Below are positions 52,754-64,000 of a stretch of DNA of 64,000 nt, piece by piece. The DNA comes from Asanoa ferruginea (GTDB taxonomy: Bacteria > Actinomycetota > Actinomycetes > Mycobacteriales > Micromonosporaceae). The stretch spans positions 6,634,001 to 6,698,000 of the forward strand of contig NZ_QUMQ01000001.1 in assembly GCF_003387075.1 (NCBI RefSeq), given 5' to 3'. Under the pieces are notes generated by a model that saw nothing but the letters and a program-made list of their open reading frames with translations, did not search any database and was not told the origin of the DNA. Numbering within the stretch: the stretch's first letter is position 1; every line of letters starts with the position of its first letter. Both the position numbers and the translations under genes were made by a program.

Positions 52754-53586
52754 AAGCGCTGCACGAAGGCGAGGGCGGTGTCGGCGACCTCGCGCCAGCC
52801 GCTGTCGATGGTCAGGGCGTGGCCGCGGCCCTTGATCTCGACGAACTCGGTCACCGCGGCCTTGTTGCGGGCCTGCCGCTCGTAGGACGCGTGGGCGATG
52901 GCGTGCGGGACCGTGTGGTCCTTCTCGCCGGAGATGACCAGCAGCGGGCCGCGTTCGGGGGTCTCGGTGTCGACCGCGACCTCGGTCCACGGGTTGAAGT
53001 TGGCCACCGCGGCCTGGAACAGCGGCTCGCCCGGTGCCGGCACGGCGTATTCCGCGTAGAGCTCGCGGGCCTCTTCCTCGCTCACCGCGTTGGCGAACGC
53101 GTAGCGGAACTGCTCGTAGGTCAGCGGCACCGCGCGGTGGTAGTTGGCCGGGTTGCTGAGCACCGGTGAGGCCGAGCGCAGCGCCGAGATCGGCAGCGGC
53201 AGCACGCCGCGGAACGGCGCCGGGTCGATCGCGACCGTCGCCGCCGACAGGCCGCGGCCCGCGCTGATCTGGGCGAGCAGGCCGCCGAAGGAGTGACCGA
53301 TGATGGCCGGCTTCTGGTCGAGCTTGCCGATCAGGTCGCAGAAGTGGTCGGCGACCTGGCCGACGCTCTTGTTGGCCATCACCTCGGGGTGGGCGTTGGC
53401 CTCTTCGACGGTGTCGGGGTCGTCGGGCCAACCGGGTGCGACCGGGGCGTAACCGGCCTCGGCGAACAGCGCCGCCCACCGGTCCCAGCTGCTGGGCAGC
53501 AGCCACAACCCGTGGACGAAGACGACCGGCTTGCGGCCGCTGGCGTTGGCGTCGGTGATCTGCTGGAGATCGGAAGCGTCGGACAT
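52750..53586 (-). CDS. Alpha/beta hydrolase
   Basis: 278 residues. VFVHGLWLLPSSWDRWAALF near the N-terminus supplies the oxyanion hole, GHSFGGLLAQ the nucleophile serine, VISGEKDHTVP the acid, and GRGHALTIDSGW the histidine. The fold resembles haloperoxidase/esterase-type hydrolases. AGGAGG lies 7 bases before ATG. It lies downstream of the second PhoD gene but a strong terminator separates them. Substrate unknown. Confidence 0.9.
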   Translation of the reverse strand: MSDASDLQQITDANASGRKPVVFVHGLWLLPSSWDRWAALFAEAGYAPVAPGWPDDPDTVEEANAHPEVMANKSVGQVADHFCDLIGKLDQKPAIIGHSFGGLLAQISAGRGLSAATVAIDPAPFRGVLPLPISALRSASPVLSNPANYHRAVPLTYEQFRYAFANAVSEEEARELYAEYAVPAPGEPLFQAAVANFNPWTEVAVDTETPERGPLLVISGEKDHTVPHAIAHASYERQARNKAAVTEFVEIKGRGHALTIDSGWREVADTALAFVQRF

Positions 53587-53606
53587 GTGCGGTCCTCCTG
53601 TGGTGG

Positions 53607-53639
53607 GGCGCGGCGACCGGAGAGCACGGTCGCCGCGCC
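53607..53639. terminator. Hairpin terminator between PhoD2 and hydrolase genes
   Basis: GGCGCGGCGACCG (53607-53619) and CGGTCGCCGCGCC (53627-53639) form a perfect 13-bp stem with a 7-base loop, 36 bases past the PhoD2 stop and 20 bases upstream of the hydrolase ATG. Confidence 0.85.
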
Positions 53640-53674
53640 TGAGTCTGCTCTCGCTTCGCCCGATCGAGAAGAGG

Positions 53675-55210
53675 TCAGAAACGCCAAGGCGGCGTAAGGG
53701 TTGTGGCCCACAACACACTGCCGTCGAGGTCGCGCAGCTTGACGGTCAGCTCGCGGCTGCGGCCGTCGATGCTTACCTCGCCGAAGTGCTGGAAACCGTC
53801 CAGCGGCGAGGTGTTGGCCTCCGGTGGCGCGTGCACGAAGGCGGCGGTCGGGCCGAACGTGCCGTCGAGCGCGTTGGGGCCGAACGCGCCGGCGTTGGCG
53901 GGGCCGGAGACGAACTCCCAGAAGGGGGTGAAGTCGCCGATCGCGGCCCGGGCCGGGTCGTAGTGGTGTGCGGCCGTGTAGTGCACGTCGGCGGTGAGCA
54001 GCACGATGCCGCTCACCCGGTGGCGGTGGGCGTCGCGCAGGATGCTGGCGAACTCGAGTTCGCGGCCGAGCGGCGCGCCGTTGTCGCCCTGCGCGACGCC
54101 TTCCTGCGCGGTCGCGCCGTCGGGCACGACCAGGCCGAGCGGCAGGTCGTTGGCGATCACCTTCCAGGTCGCCGTCGACCGGCGCAGCCCCTCGGTCAGC
54201 CACCGGCGCTGGGCCTCGCCGAGCAGGCCGCGGCGCGGGTCCGCGTACACGTTGCCGTCGTTGACGTCTTTGAAGGTGCGCATGTCGAGCACGAAGATGT
54301 CGAGCAGCGGGCCGTAGGAGACCTTCCGGTAGACCGGCCCGGGCGTGATCGGCGTCCACTCGTAGAAGGCCTGGCGGCTGCGCGCGGCGAGCACGTCGAC
54401 CCGCTTCTCGGTGTAGCGGGCGTCGTCGAGGAGCTCACCGGGGTACCAGTTGTTGGTCACCTCGTGGTCGTCCCACTGGTTGAGCTGCGGCACCTCGGCG
54501 AAGAACCGGCGCACGTTGGCGTCGAGCAGGTTGTAGGCGAACTGGCCGCGGTATTCCGCCAGGGTCTCGGCGACCTTGCTCTTCTCGGGCGTGACCAGGT
54601 TGCGCCACACCCGCCCGTCGGCCAGCGGCACCGACTCGACCAGCGGGCCGTCGGCGTAGACCGTGTCGCCGCTGCACAGGTAGAAGTCGGGGCGCACCCG
54701 GCGCATCGCCTCGAAGATCCGCATGCCGCCGAGGTCGGGGTTGATGCCCCAGCCCTGGCCCGCGATGTCGCCGGTCCAGACGAACCGGATGCCGTCGTGG
54801 CCACCGGGAACGGTCAGCGACCCGGTGATCGGCTCGCTCGCGACACCGCGCTCGCCGACCACGCGGACCCGGTAGTAGGTCTTGCGGCCCTCGCGCAGGC
54901 CGCGCAGCCGCACCCGGCCGGTGAAGTCGGTGTCGGGCCCCAGCAGCGGCCCGGCGACGGTGCGGGCGTGCCGCAGGTCGGGGCGGTCGCTGACGTCGAC
55001 CAGCAGCCGGCCGGCCCGGTCGGCGCGGGTCCACACGTTGGCCGCGCCGCCGACGGCGTCGCCGGTCTGCACACCGTGTGTCAGCACCGGGCGGCGGCGG
55101 GCGAGGGTGGGTGTGCCCGCGACGGCCGGCGCGCCGCCGAGCGCGGCGGTGGTGCCGAGTGCGGCGGCGGCGCCGAGCAGGCCCCGGCGGCTCCAGTTCT
55201 GCGATGCCAC
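53675..55210 (-). CDS. Secreted PhoD-like alkaline phosphatase (Tat exported)
   Basis: 511 residues from GTG 55210 with GGAGGG 9 bases upstream. Tat signal WSRRGLLGAAAALGTTAALGG, then a purple-acid-like N-terminal beta domain and the PhoD phosphatase core: VWTGDIAGQGWG, LCSGDTVYADGP, QWDDHEVTNNWYPGE, LTADVHYTAAHHYDP. It belongs to a different PhoD subgroup from the enzyme at 19.7 kb: metal-ligand spacing and C-terminal domain differ. No convincing PHO box was found. Role: extracellular phosphate release. Confidence 0.92.
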   Translation of the reverse strand: MASQNWSRRGLLGAAAALGTTAALGGAPAVAGTPTLARRRPVLTHGVQTGDAVGGAANVWTRADRAGRLLVDVSDRPDLRHARTVAGPLLGPDTDFTGRVRLRGLREGRKTYYRVRVVGERGVASEPITGSLTVPGGHDGIRFVWTGDIAGQGWGINPDLGGMRIFEAMRRVRPDFYLCSGDTVYADGPLVESVPLADGRVWRNLVTPEKSKVAETLAEYRGQFAYNLLDANVRRFFAEVPQLNQWDDHEVTNNWYPGELLDDARYTEKRVDVLAARSRQAFYEWTPITPGPVYRKVSYGPLLDIFVLDMRTFKDVNDGNVYADPRRGLLGEAQRRWLTEGLRRSTATWKVIANDLPLGLVVPDGATAQEGVAQGDNGAPLGRELEFASILRDAHRHRVSGIVLLTADVHYTAAHHYDPARAAIGDFTPFWEFVSGPANAGAFGPNALDGTFGPTAAFVHAPPEANTSPLDGFQHFGEVSIDGRSRELTVKLRDLDGSVLWATTLTPPWRF

Positions 55211-55376
55211 GTCGTGCTCCCTCCGATGGGGATCAACTGTTCGTGCCCTGCCTACCGGCCCCGGGCGACCGCCGGGTGGCCGCGCGATGACGGCGTGGAA
55301 TAGAACATTCGCAAGTCTGGATTAGATAGCCGTTAATTCGGCGTTGATCCCGGCCCGGCGCCGTTAACGTCGATCC

Positions 55377-55601
55377 ATGCGTTCCATGGTCATCCGCCGG
55401 TTGCTGCGGGCGGGCGCCATCGCGATCGCGGTGGTCGCGGTCACTGTGCTGTTCTTCGCGCCGTCGGCCGACGGCCACCCCCGGGTCGCCGTCCGACCCG
55501 ACAGCGACCTGTGGGAGCACGTGCCGATGGTCGCGCTGACCGCCCTCGCCGTGATCGTCACCAGCGGCGCCGTGGTGCTGCTGCGCCGCCGGCGCTACTG
55601 A
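55377..55601 (+). CDS. Small membrane protein with extracytoplasmic loop
   Basis: 74 residues: basic N-terminus RSMVIRRLLR, span 1 AGAIAIAVVAVTVLFFA, a 25-residue loop with PRVAVRPDSDLWEHVP, span 2 MVALTALAVIVTSGAVVLL, and a basic end RRRRY, so both ends face the cytoplasm. No family recognised. It is divergent from PhoD2 and precedes the hydrolase gene by 83 bases. Confidence 0.65.
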   Translation: MRSMVIRRLLRAGAIAIAVVAVTVLFFAPSADGHPRVAVRPDSDLWEHVPMVALTALAVIVTSGAVVLLRRRRY

Positions 55602-55684
55602 TCCGCCTCCGGGCGAGCGGTGGGACGTCGGTCACCGTACCGTCGCATGATCTTCGGTTTTGTGATGATGTTGCCGATGTGGTG

Positions 55685-56812
55685 ATGGCGGCGGTGACCC
55701 GGCGGCGGATCGTCGGCGGCGCGTTGGCGGCCGCGGTGACCGGCGCGTTCGGCACTGCCGGCGCCGGCTACTACTTCGCCGGTGAGCTGCTCGGTGTCGA
55801 CCACAGCCGCGACCTGCCGGTGCGGGTGCTCGGCGTGGCCGGCGACACGGTCACGCTCAGCCGCGATCTCGACACCGCCAAGCCGGTCGAGGTCGGGCTG
55901 GCCTGGCCCGACGGCGCGGTGCGGCTGTCGGCGCGCGTGGAGGTCGACGGCGACACCGTCGTTCGCGAGATCGTCGAGCGCCAGCAGGGCGAGTTGCGGC
56001 CGGGCCTCGCGGCCACCGTCGACTACAACGTGTTCAGCACCGACCCGAAGGCCGCGTTCGGGCTGGACTTCGCGGCCGTCCCGGTGCCGGGCCAGCTCGG
56101 CGACCTGCCGGCCTGGCTGGTGCCCGCACCCGACGGCGAGCGGGCGGGCGCGTGGGCGATCGCCCTGCATGGCCGGGGTGCGAGCAAGCACGAGGCGCTG
56201 CGGGTGCTGCCGACCGTGGCCGGTGCCGGGCTGACCACGCTGGTGATCGGCTATCGCAACGACCCCGACGCGCCGGCCAGCCCGGACGGCTACTACCACC
56301 TGGGCGACACCGAATGGCGTGACCTGGCGGCGGCGATCCGCTACGCCCGCGAGCACGGCGCCACCGGCATCGTCGTGTTCGGCTGGTCGATGGGCGGCGG
56401 CATCACCCTGACCGCCCTGCGCCGGCTGCCGGTGGCCGACGCGGCACTCGTGCGCGCGGTGGTGCTGGACAGCCCGGTGCTCTCCTGGCGCGCGGTGATC
56501 GACTATCAGGCCGAGCTGCGCCACCTGCCGGCGCCGGTGACCTGGTCGGCGAAGCGCTTCGTCGAGTGGCGCGGCCGGCTCTCGCTGGCCCGCCTCGACC
56601 AGCACCCGGGCGAGCTGACCGTGCCCACCCTGCTCTTCGTCGACGAAGACGACCTGCTGGTGCGCACCGACCGCGCGCACGCGCTGGCCGCGGCCCGCCC
56701 CGAGCTGGTCACGCTCGTCTCGACCCGCGGCGGCGGCCACGTGGCGTCGTGGAACGTCGATCCCGCCGGCTACGCGAGCGCGGTGCGATCCTTCCTGGAC
56801 CGCGTCGGCTAG
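55685..56812 (+). CDS. Membrane-anchored alpha/beta hydrolase
   Basis: 375 residues. An N-terminal TRRRIVGGALAAAVTGAFGTAGAGYYF is one signal-anchor span, so the hydrolase domain lies outside the membrane. The domain has AIALHGRGASKHEALR (oxyanion hole), GWSMGGGITL (nucleophile), FVDEDDLLVRT (acid), and STRGGGHVASWNVD (histidine). The architecture matches BAAT/prolyl-oligopeptidase-like 'alpha/beta hydrolase family protein' members of actinobacteria. The TAG stop shares CTAG with the convergent small acidic gene. Substrate unknown. Confidence 0.9.
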   Translation: MAAVTRRRIVGGALAAAVTGAFGTAGAGYYFAGELLGVDHSRDLPVRVLGVAGDTVTLSRDLDTAKPVEVGLAWPDGAVRLSARVEVDGDTVVREIVERQQGELRPGLAATVDYNVFSTDPKAAFGLDFAAVPVPGQLGDLPAWLVPAPDGERAGAWAIALHGRGASKHEALRVLPTVAGAGLTTLVIGYRNDPDAPASPDGYYHLGDTEWRDLAAAIRYAREHGATGIVVFGWSMGGGITLTALRRLPVADAALVRAVVLDSPVLSWRAVIDYQAELRHLPAPVTWSAKRFVEWRGRLSLARLDQHPGELTVPTLLFVDEDDLLVRTDRAHALAAARPELVTLVSTRGGGHVASWNVDPAGYASAVRSFLDRVG

Positions 56813-56991
56813 GAAGAGCGCCAGTGGCTGTCGTCGAGGTGGTTGTCGGGCTTGGCCTGGGGCGGGTCGGTCTCGTGCAGCTCGACCAGGTCTTCGGGGA
56901 GCACCCGGGGCGGTAGCTCGCCGAACCGGACGTGCCGCAGGAAGGCGGCCTCCTCGTCGCTGAACACCACGTGCTCGCCGTCGTCGGCCAT
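56809..56991 (-). CDS. Small acidic hypothetical protein
   Basis: 60 residues, net acidic, no membrane span (MADDGEHVVFSDEEAAFLRH, then LPPRVLPEDLVELHETDPP). GGGAGG lies 5 bases before ATG, a strong sign of translation. It resembles short conserved actinomycete proteins of unknown role. It diverges from the SDR gene and shares CTAG with the hydrolase. Confidence 0.7.
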   Translation of the reverse strand: MADDGEHVVFSDEEAAFLRHVRFGELPPRVLPEDLVELHETDPPQAKPDNHLDDSHWRSS

Positions 56992-57096
56992 CGCGACCTC
57001 CCTGTGCCACCCATTCTGCCGCCGCCGGGCCACCCTTTGACCGGCCATTTGGTGGATCCCGCCCCATGACCGCCCGGCACCGGCCAGGCTGGAGCC

Positions 57097-57825
57097 ATGG
57101 CACTGGAGGGGCAGCGGGTGCTGCTGGTCGGCGGCACGTCCGGGCTCGGCCTCGCGGTCGCCCAGGCGGTCGCCGCGCGGGGCGCGACACCGGTCGTGGC
57201 GTCGCGCAACCGGGACCGCGTCGAGCGGGCCCTCAGCGCGCTGCCGGCCGGTGCGGAAGGCGCGACCGTCGACCTCACCGACGCGACCTCGGTGGCCGGG
57301 CTGGCCGAGCGGGCCGGTGCGATCGATCACCTGGTCTACACGGCCGGCGAGCCGCTGGCGCTGACCATGCTGGCCGACCTCACGACCGACGTGGCCGCCC
57401 GCTTCTACGCGACCCGGCTGTTCGGCGCGCTGGCCGTGATCCGGGCGGTGCGCGCCGCCGGCACCCTGAGCACGGCCGGCAGCGTGGTGCTGACCGGCGG
57501 AAACGCCTCGCAGCGGTCGGCGCCGGGCTGGGCGCTCGGCGCCAGCATCTGCGGTGCCATCGAGGCGCTGACCCGGCAACTCGCGCTGGAACTCGCGCCG
57601 GTGCGGGTCAACGCGATCGCGCCCGGGGTCACCCGCAGCCCGATGTGGGCGGCGGGCATGAGCGACGACGAGCAGCGGGCGATGTTCGACCAGCTCGCCG
57701 GGTCGCTGCCGGTCGGCCGGGCCGGCGAGCCGGAAGACGTCGCGCTGGCCTACGTCTACGCGATGGAGCAGCCGATGGCCACCGGCACCGTGCTGCTCGT
57801 CGACGGCGGCGCGGTGCTGGTCTAG
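57097..57825 (+). CDS. SDR-family protein lacking the catalytic Tyr-x3-Lys
   Basis: 242 residues with a complete Rossmann cofactor motif GGTSGLGLAVA, DLTD for adenine binding, and the PGVTRSPM and VLLVDGGAVLV ends of classical SDRs. The YxxxK site is absent: the aligned segment reads LGASICGAIEALTRQLALEL, with Gly/Ser in place of Tyr and Ala in place of Lys; NNAG is replaced by YTAG. It may bind NAD(P) without SDR chemistry or act by an altered mechanism. An IS481 element is inserted immediately after the stop, within the former CTAG junction with lacZ. Confidence 0.88.
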   Translation: MALEGQRVLLVGGTSGLGLAVAQAVAARGATPVVASRNRDRVERALSALPAGAEGATVDLTDATSVAGLAERAGAIDHLVYTAGEPLALTMLADLTTDVAARFYATRLFGALAVIRAVRAAGTLSTAGSVVLTGGNASQRSAPGWALGASICGAIEALTRQLALELAPVRVNAIAPGVTRSPMWAAGMSDDEQRAMFDQLAGSLPVGRAGEPEDVALAYVYAMEQPMATGTVLLVDGGAVLV

Positions 57826-57826
57826 G
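57821..57826. repeat. Target site duplication, left copy (TCTAGG)
   Basis: Six bases directly before the left terminal repeat. They contain the TAG stop of the SDR gene (57823-57825). An identical copy follows the right terminal repeat. Confidence 0.93.
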
Positions 57827-57947
57827 TGTGCTGTCCAGGGAGGTTGGTCAAGGTTGTGTGACGAGACGATCTAGGTCTTGAAAGGGTGAGGCCTCCGGTC
57901 GTGAAGTGGAGCTGTCGAAGAACCGCTTCACCTGACCTGGAGGCCTC

Positions 57948-62544
<4,597 letters not shown>

Positions 62545-62591
62545 AACGGTCTCATCCTGCCATGCGGCAGCCAGGCCTTAGGGTGGGGATC

Positions 62592-63242
62592 ATGCCCGAT
62601 ATCACCAGTCCCGCGATCAGCGACTACCTGCTCGCCCACTCGTCGCCGTCCGACGACCTGCTGCGCGAGCTGGCCGCCGAGACCACGCGTGCCTTCCCCG
62701 ACGCGGCCGGCATGCAGATCTCGCACGACGAGGGTGAGCTGCTGACCATGCTGACCCAGCTCGTCGGCGCGACCAGCGCGGTCGAGGTCGGGGTGTTCAC
62801 CGGCTACTCGTCGCTCTGCATCGCGCGCGGCCTTGCCCCGTCCGGCACGCTGCTGGCCTGCGACGTCAGCGAGGAGTGGACCTCGATCGCCCGCCGCTAC
62901 TGGGACCGGGCCGGCGTCGCCGACCGGATCGACCTGCGGATCGCGCCGGCCATCGAGACGCTGCGGGCGCTGCCGGCGCAGGAGACCATCGACTTCGCGT
63001 TCATCGACGCCGACAAGGACGGCTACCCCGCCTACTACGCGGAGTTGGTCACCCGGGTGCGGCCGGGCGGTCTGATCGTGCTCGACAACGTGTTGCGCGG
63101 CGGCCGCGTGGTCGACCCGTCGGCGACCGGGCCGGGCGACGTCGCGATCCGCGCGATCAACGACCAGGTGGTGGCCGACCCGCGGGTCAGCGTGGTCATG
63201 CTGCCCGTGCGCGACGGGGTCACCCTGATCCGCAAGCACTGA
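62592..63242 (+). CDS. Class I SAM-dependent O-methyltransferase (caffeoyl-CoA-type family 3)
   Basis: 216 residues. MQISHDEGELLTMLTQLVGATSAVEVGVFTGYSSLCIA contains motif I, LLACDVSEEW motif II, DFAFIDADKDGYPAYYAELVTRVRPGGLIVLDNVLRGGRVVDP the metal- and substrate-binding region (IDADK, DN). This is the divalent-metal-dependent CCoAOMT/COMT-like family. AGGGTGGGG precedes ATG 62592. Acceptor is probably a catechol-type compound; no pathway neighbours. Confidence 0.94.
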   Translation: MPDITSPAISDYLLAHSSPSDDLLRELAAETTRAFPDAAGMQISHDEGELLTMLTQLVGATSAVEVGVFTGYSSLCIARGLAPSGTLLACDVSEEWTSIARRYWDRAGVADRIDLRIAPAIETLRALPAQETIDFAFIDADKDGYPAYYAELVTRVRPGGLIVLDNVLRGGRVVDPSATGPGDVAIRAINDQVVADPRVSVVMLPVRDGVTLIRKH

Positions 63243-63283
63243 TCTTCGCCGCGAGGCCACCCTCGCCCGGTAACGTTCACTGC

Positions 63284-64000
63284 GTGGCAAATCGGGTCAA
63301 AGTGCCACCAAACATCTTCGGTATGCCGTTCGCGCTGACCGGCCTGGCGGGGGTTTGGAGGACGGCGCAGTCCTACGGCATCTCCCCGGCGGGGGTGACC
63401 GACGCGCTGCTGATCCTGGCCGCCTTCGTCTGGCTGCTCACCTGCGTGCTGTATTTCAGCCGCCCGCGCGACGTGCGCGCCGACCTGGTCGACAACATCG
63501 GCCAGCCGTTCATCGCGCTGGCGGCGATCGTCCCGATGTTGTGTGCCTACCAGGGGCTCGAGCCCCGCGCCCACACGGCCGCCGTCGTGGTGGTCGACGT
63601 GTTCCTGGTGCTCACCGTCCTCTACGGCGGGTGGATCACCGGACAATGGATCTACGCGCCGGTGGACGCGCCGAAGATCCATCCGGGCTACTTCCTGCCG
63701 ACCGTCGCCGGTGGACTGATCGCCTCGGCCGCCGCGACCAGCGTGGGGCAGCGCCGGCTCGGTGAGTTCATGTTCGGCTTCGGCGTGATCTGCTGGTTCG
63801 TGATGGGGTCGATCATCATGAACCGGCTGTTCATCAGCCCGCTGCTGCCGCCGCCGCTGATCCCCACGCTGGCCATCGAGGTGGCGCCGGCGCCGGTGGC
63901 CAGCATCGCCTACTTCGCGCTCAACGGCGGCCGGATCGACACGGTCGCCGCGTTCATCGCCGGCTACGGCGTACTGATCTTCGTGGCCCAGTTCCGCTTC
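63284..64000 (+). CDS. TDT/SLAC1-family membrane transporter (truncated by window end)
   Basis: The frame begins with GTG 63284 (VANRVKVPPNIFG) and runs off the window, so at least 239 residues. KVPPNIFGMPFALTGLAGVWRTA is the SLAC1/TehA first-helix signature, and successive spans follow (ALLILAAFVWLLTCVLYF; PFIALAAIVPMLCAYQG; VVVVDVFLVLTVLYGGWITGQW; GGLIASAAATSVG; GFGVICWFVMGSIIMNRLF). Homologues transport C4-dicarboxylates, tellurite-related anions or act as anion channels. Follows the O-methyltransferase by 41 bases. Confidence 0.85.
   Translation, partial: MANRVKVPPNIFGMPFALTGLAGVWRTAQSYGISPAGVTDALLILAAFVWLLTCVLYFSRPRDVRADLVDNIGQPFIALAAIVPMLCAYQGLEPRAHTAAVVVVDVFLVLTVLYGGWITGQWIYAPVDAPKIHPGYFLPTVAGGLIASAAATSVGQRRLGEFMFGFGVICWFVMGSIIMNRLFISPLLPPPLIPTLAIEVAPAPVASIAYFALNGGRIDTVAAFIAGYGVLIFVAQFRF

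Noticed and set aside
55332-55370. PHO-box candidate upstream of the second PhoD
   Set aside because: Only two loosely similar GTT(A/G)AT units 11 bases apart, on the opposite strand; too weak compared with the array at 19635.

Overview
This is a very GC-rich, gene-dense chromosomal window from an actinomycete. Long spurious open frames run opposite real genes, GTG starts and GTGA/ATGA overlaps are common, several genes look leaderless with TANNNT -10 boxes, and LysR, MarR, TetR, PadR and BlaI regulators are frequent. Protein content (DDN-type and PPOX-type F420-linked oxidoreductases, a SigG-type sigma factor, an MsiK-dependent type of sugar importer, Tat-exported hydrolases) fits Micromonosporaceae. 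I infer the family; the genus cannot be settled from sequence alone. The window looks like ordinary core/accessory chromosome with one insertion sequence. I saw no rRNA, tRNA, CRISPR array, prophage or defence island.

Layout. 0.4-4.8 kb: glyoxylate shunt (aceA-aceB, translationally coupled) diverging from a RamB-type acetate regulator, followed by a RecQ-like helicase. 6.5-12.9 kb: VOC-MarR pair, a four-gene operon (methyltransferase, esterase, epimerase, SnoaL-like), an SDR, an orphan LysR gene behind a striking palindrome, and a GNAT gene. 12.9-17.6 kb: arabinoside import and cleavage operon (solute-binding protein, two permeases, GH51 arabinofuranosidase) with no ATPase. 17.8-21.3 kb: permease-USP pair and a Tat-exported PhoD phosphatase behind a PHO-box-like repeat. 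21.3-25 kb: secreted GH74-CBM2 xyloglucanase and a secreted cyclase-family protein. 25-33 kb: small membrane proteins, DMT exporter with LysR, TMEM175-like channel, a repeat-bearing sigma factor with its membrane partner, DhaK-DhaL kinase, and a poorly explained 1 kb stretch. 33-38 kb: GT87 glycosyltransferase, Tat-exported PHP hydrolase, BlaI-M56 pair. 37.8-44.8 kb: PadR-ABC-FtsX operon, YaaA, MMPL transporter, DDN-like oxidoreductase. 44.8-57.8 kb: alternating convergent pairs of small redox, regulatory and hydrolase genes, a SigG-type sigma factor and a second PhoD. 57.8-58.9 kb: a complete IS481-family element with a perfect 6-bp target duplication. 58.9-64 kb: LacZ (GH2) coupled to an SMP-30 lactonase, an O-methyltransferase and a truncated TDT/SLAC1-type transporter.

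Plant-polymer use is a theme: GH74 with a cellulose-binding module, GH51 plus importer, and GH2 plus lactonase are consistent with a soil or plant-associated saprophyte scavenging xyloglucan, arabinan and galactosides. Phosphate scavenging (two PhoD enzymes) and acetate use (glyoxylate shunt) complete the picture.

The most interesting observations are regulatory and architectural. Five of fourteen convergent gene junctions overlap by exactly the palindrome CTAG, so both genes use TAG stops from the same four bases. The IS481 element has landed in one of these; its 6-bp duplication (TCTAGG) preserves both neighbours' stop codons and supplies the transposase's own stop. Several divergent promoters carry perfect palindromes overlapping -10 boxes, including a mirrored pair of probable leaderless promoters between an aldo/keto reductase and a TetR gene.
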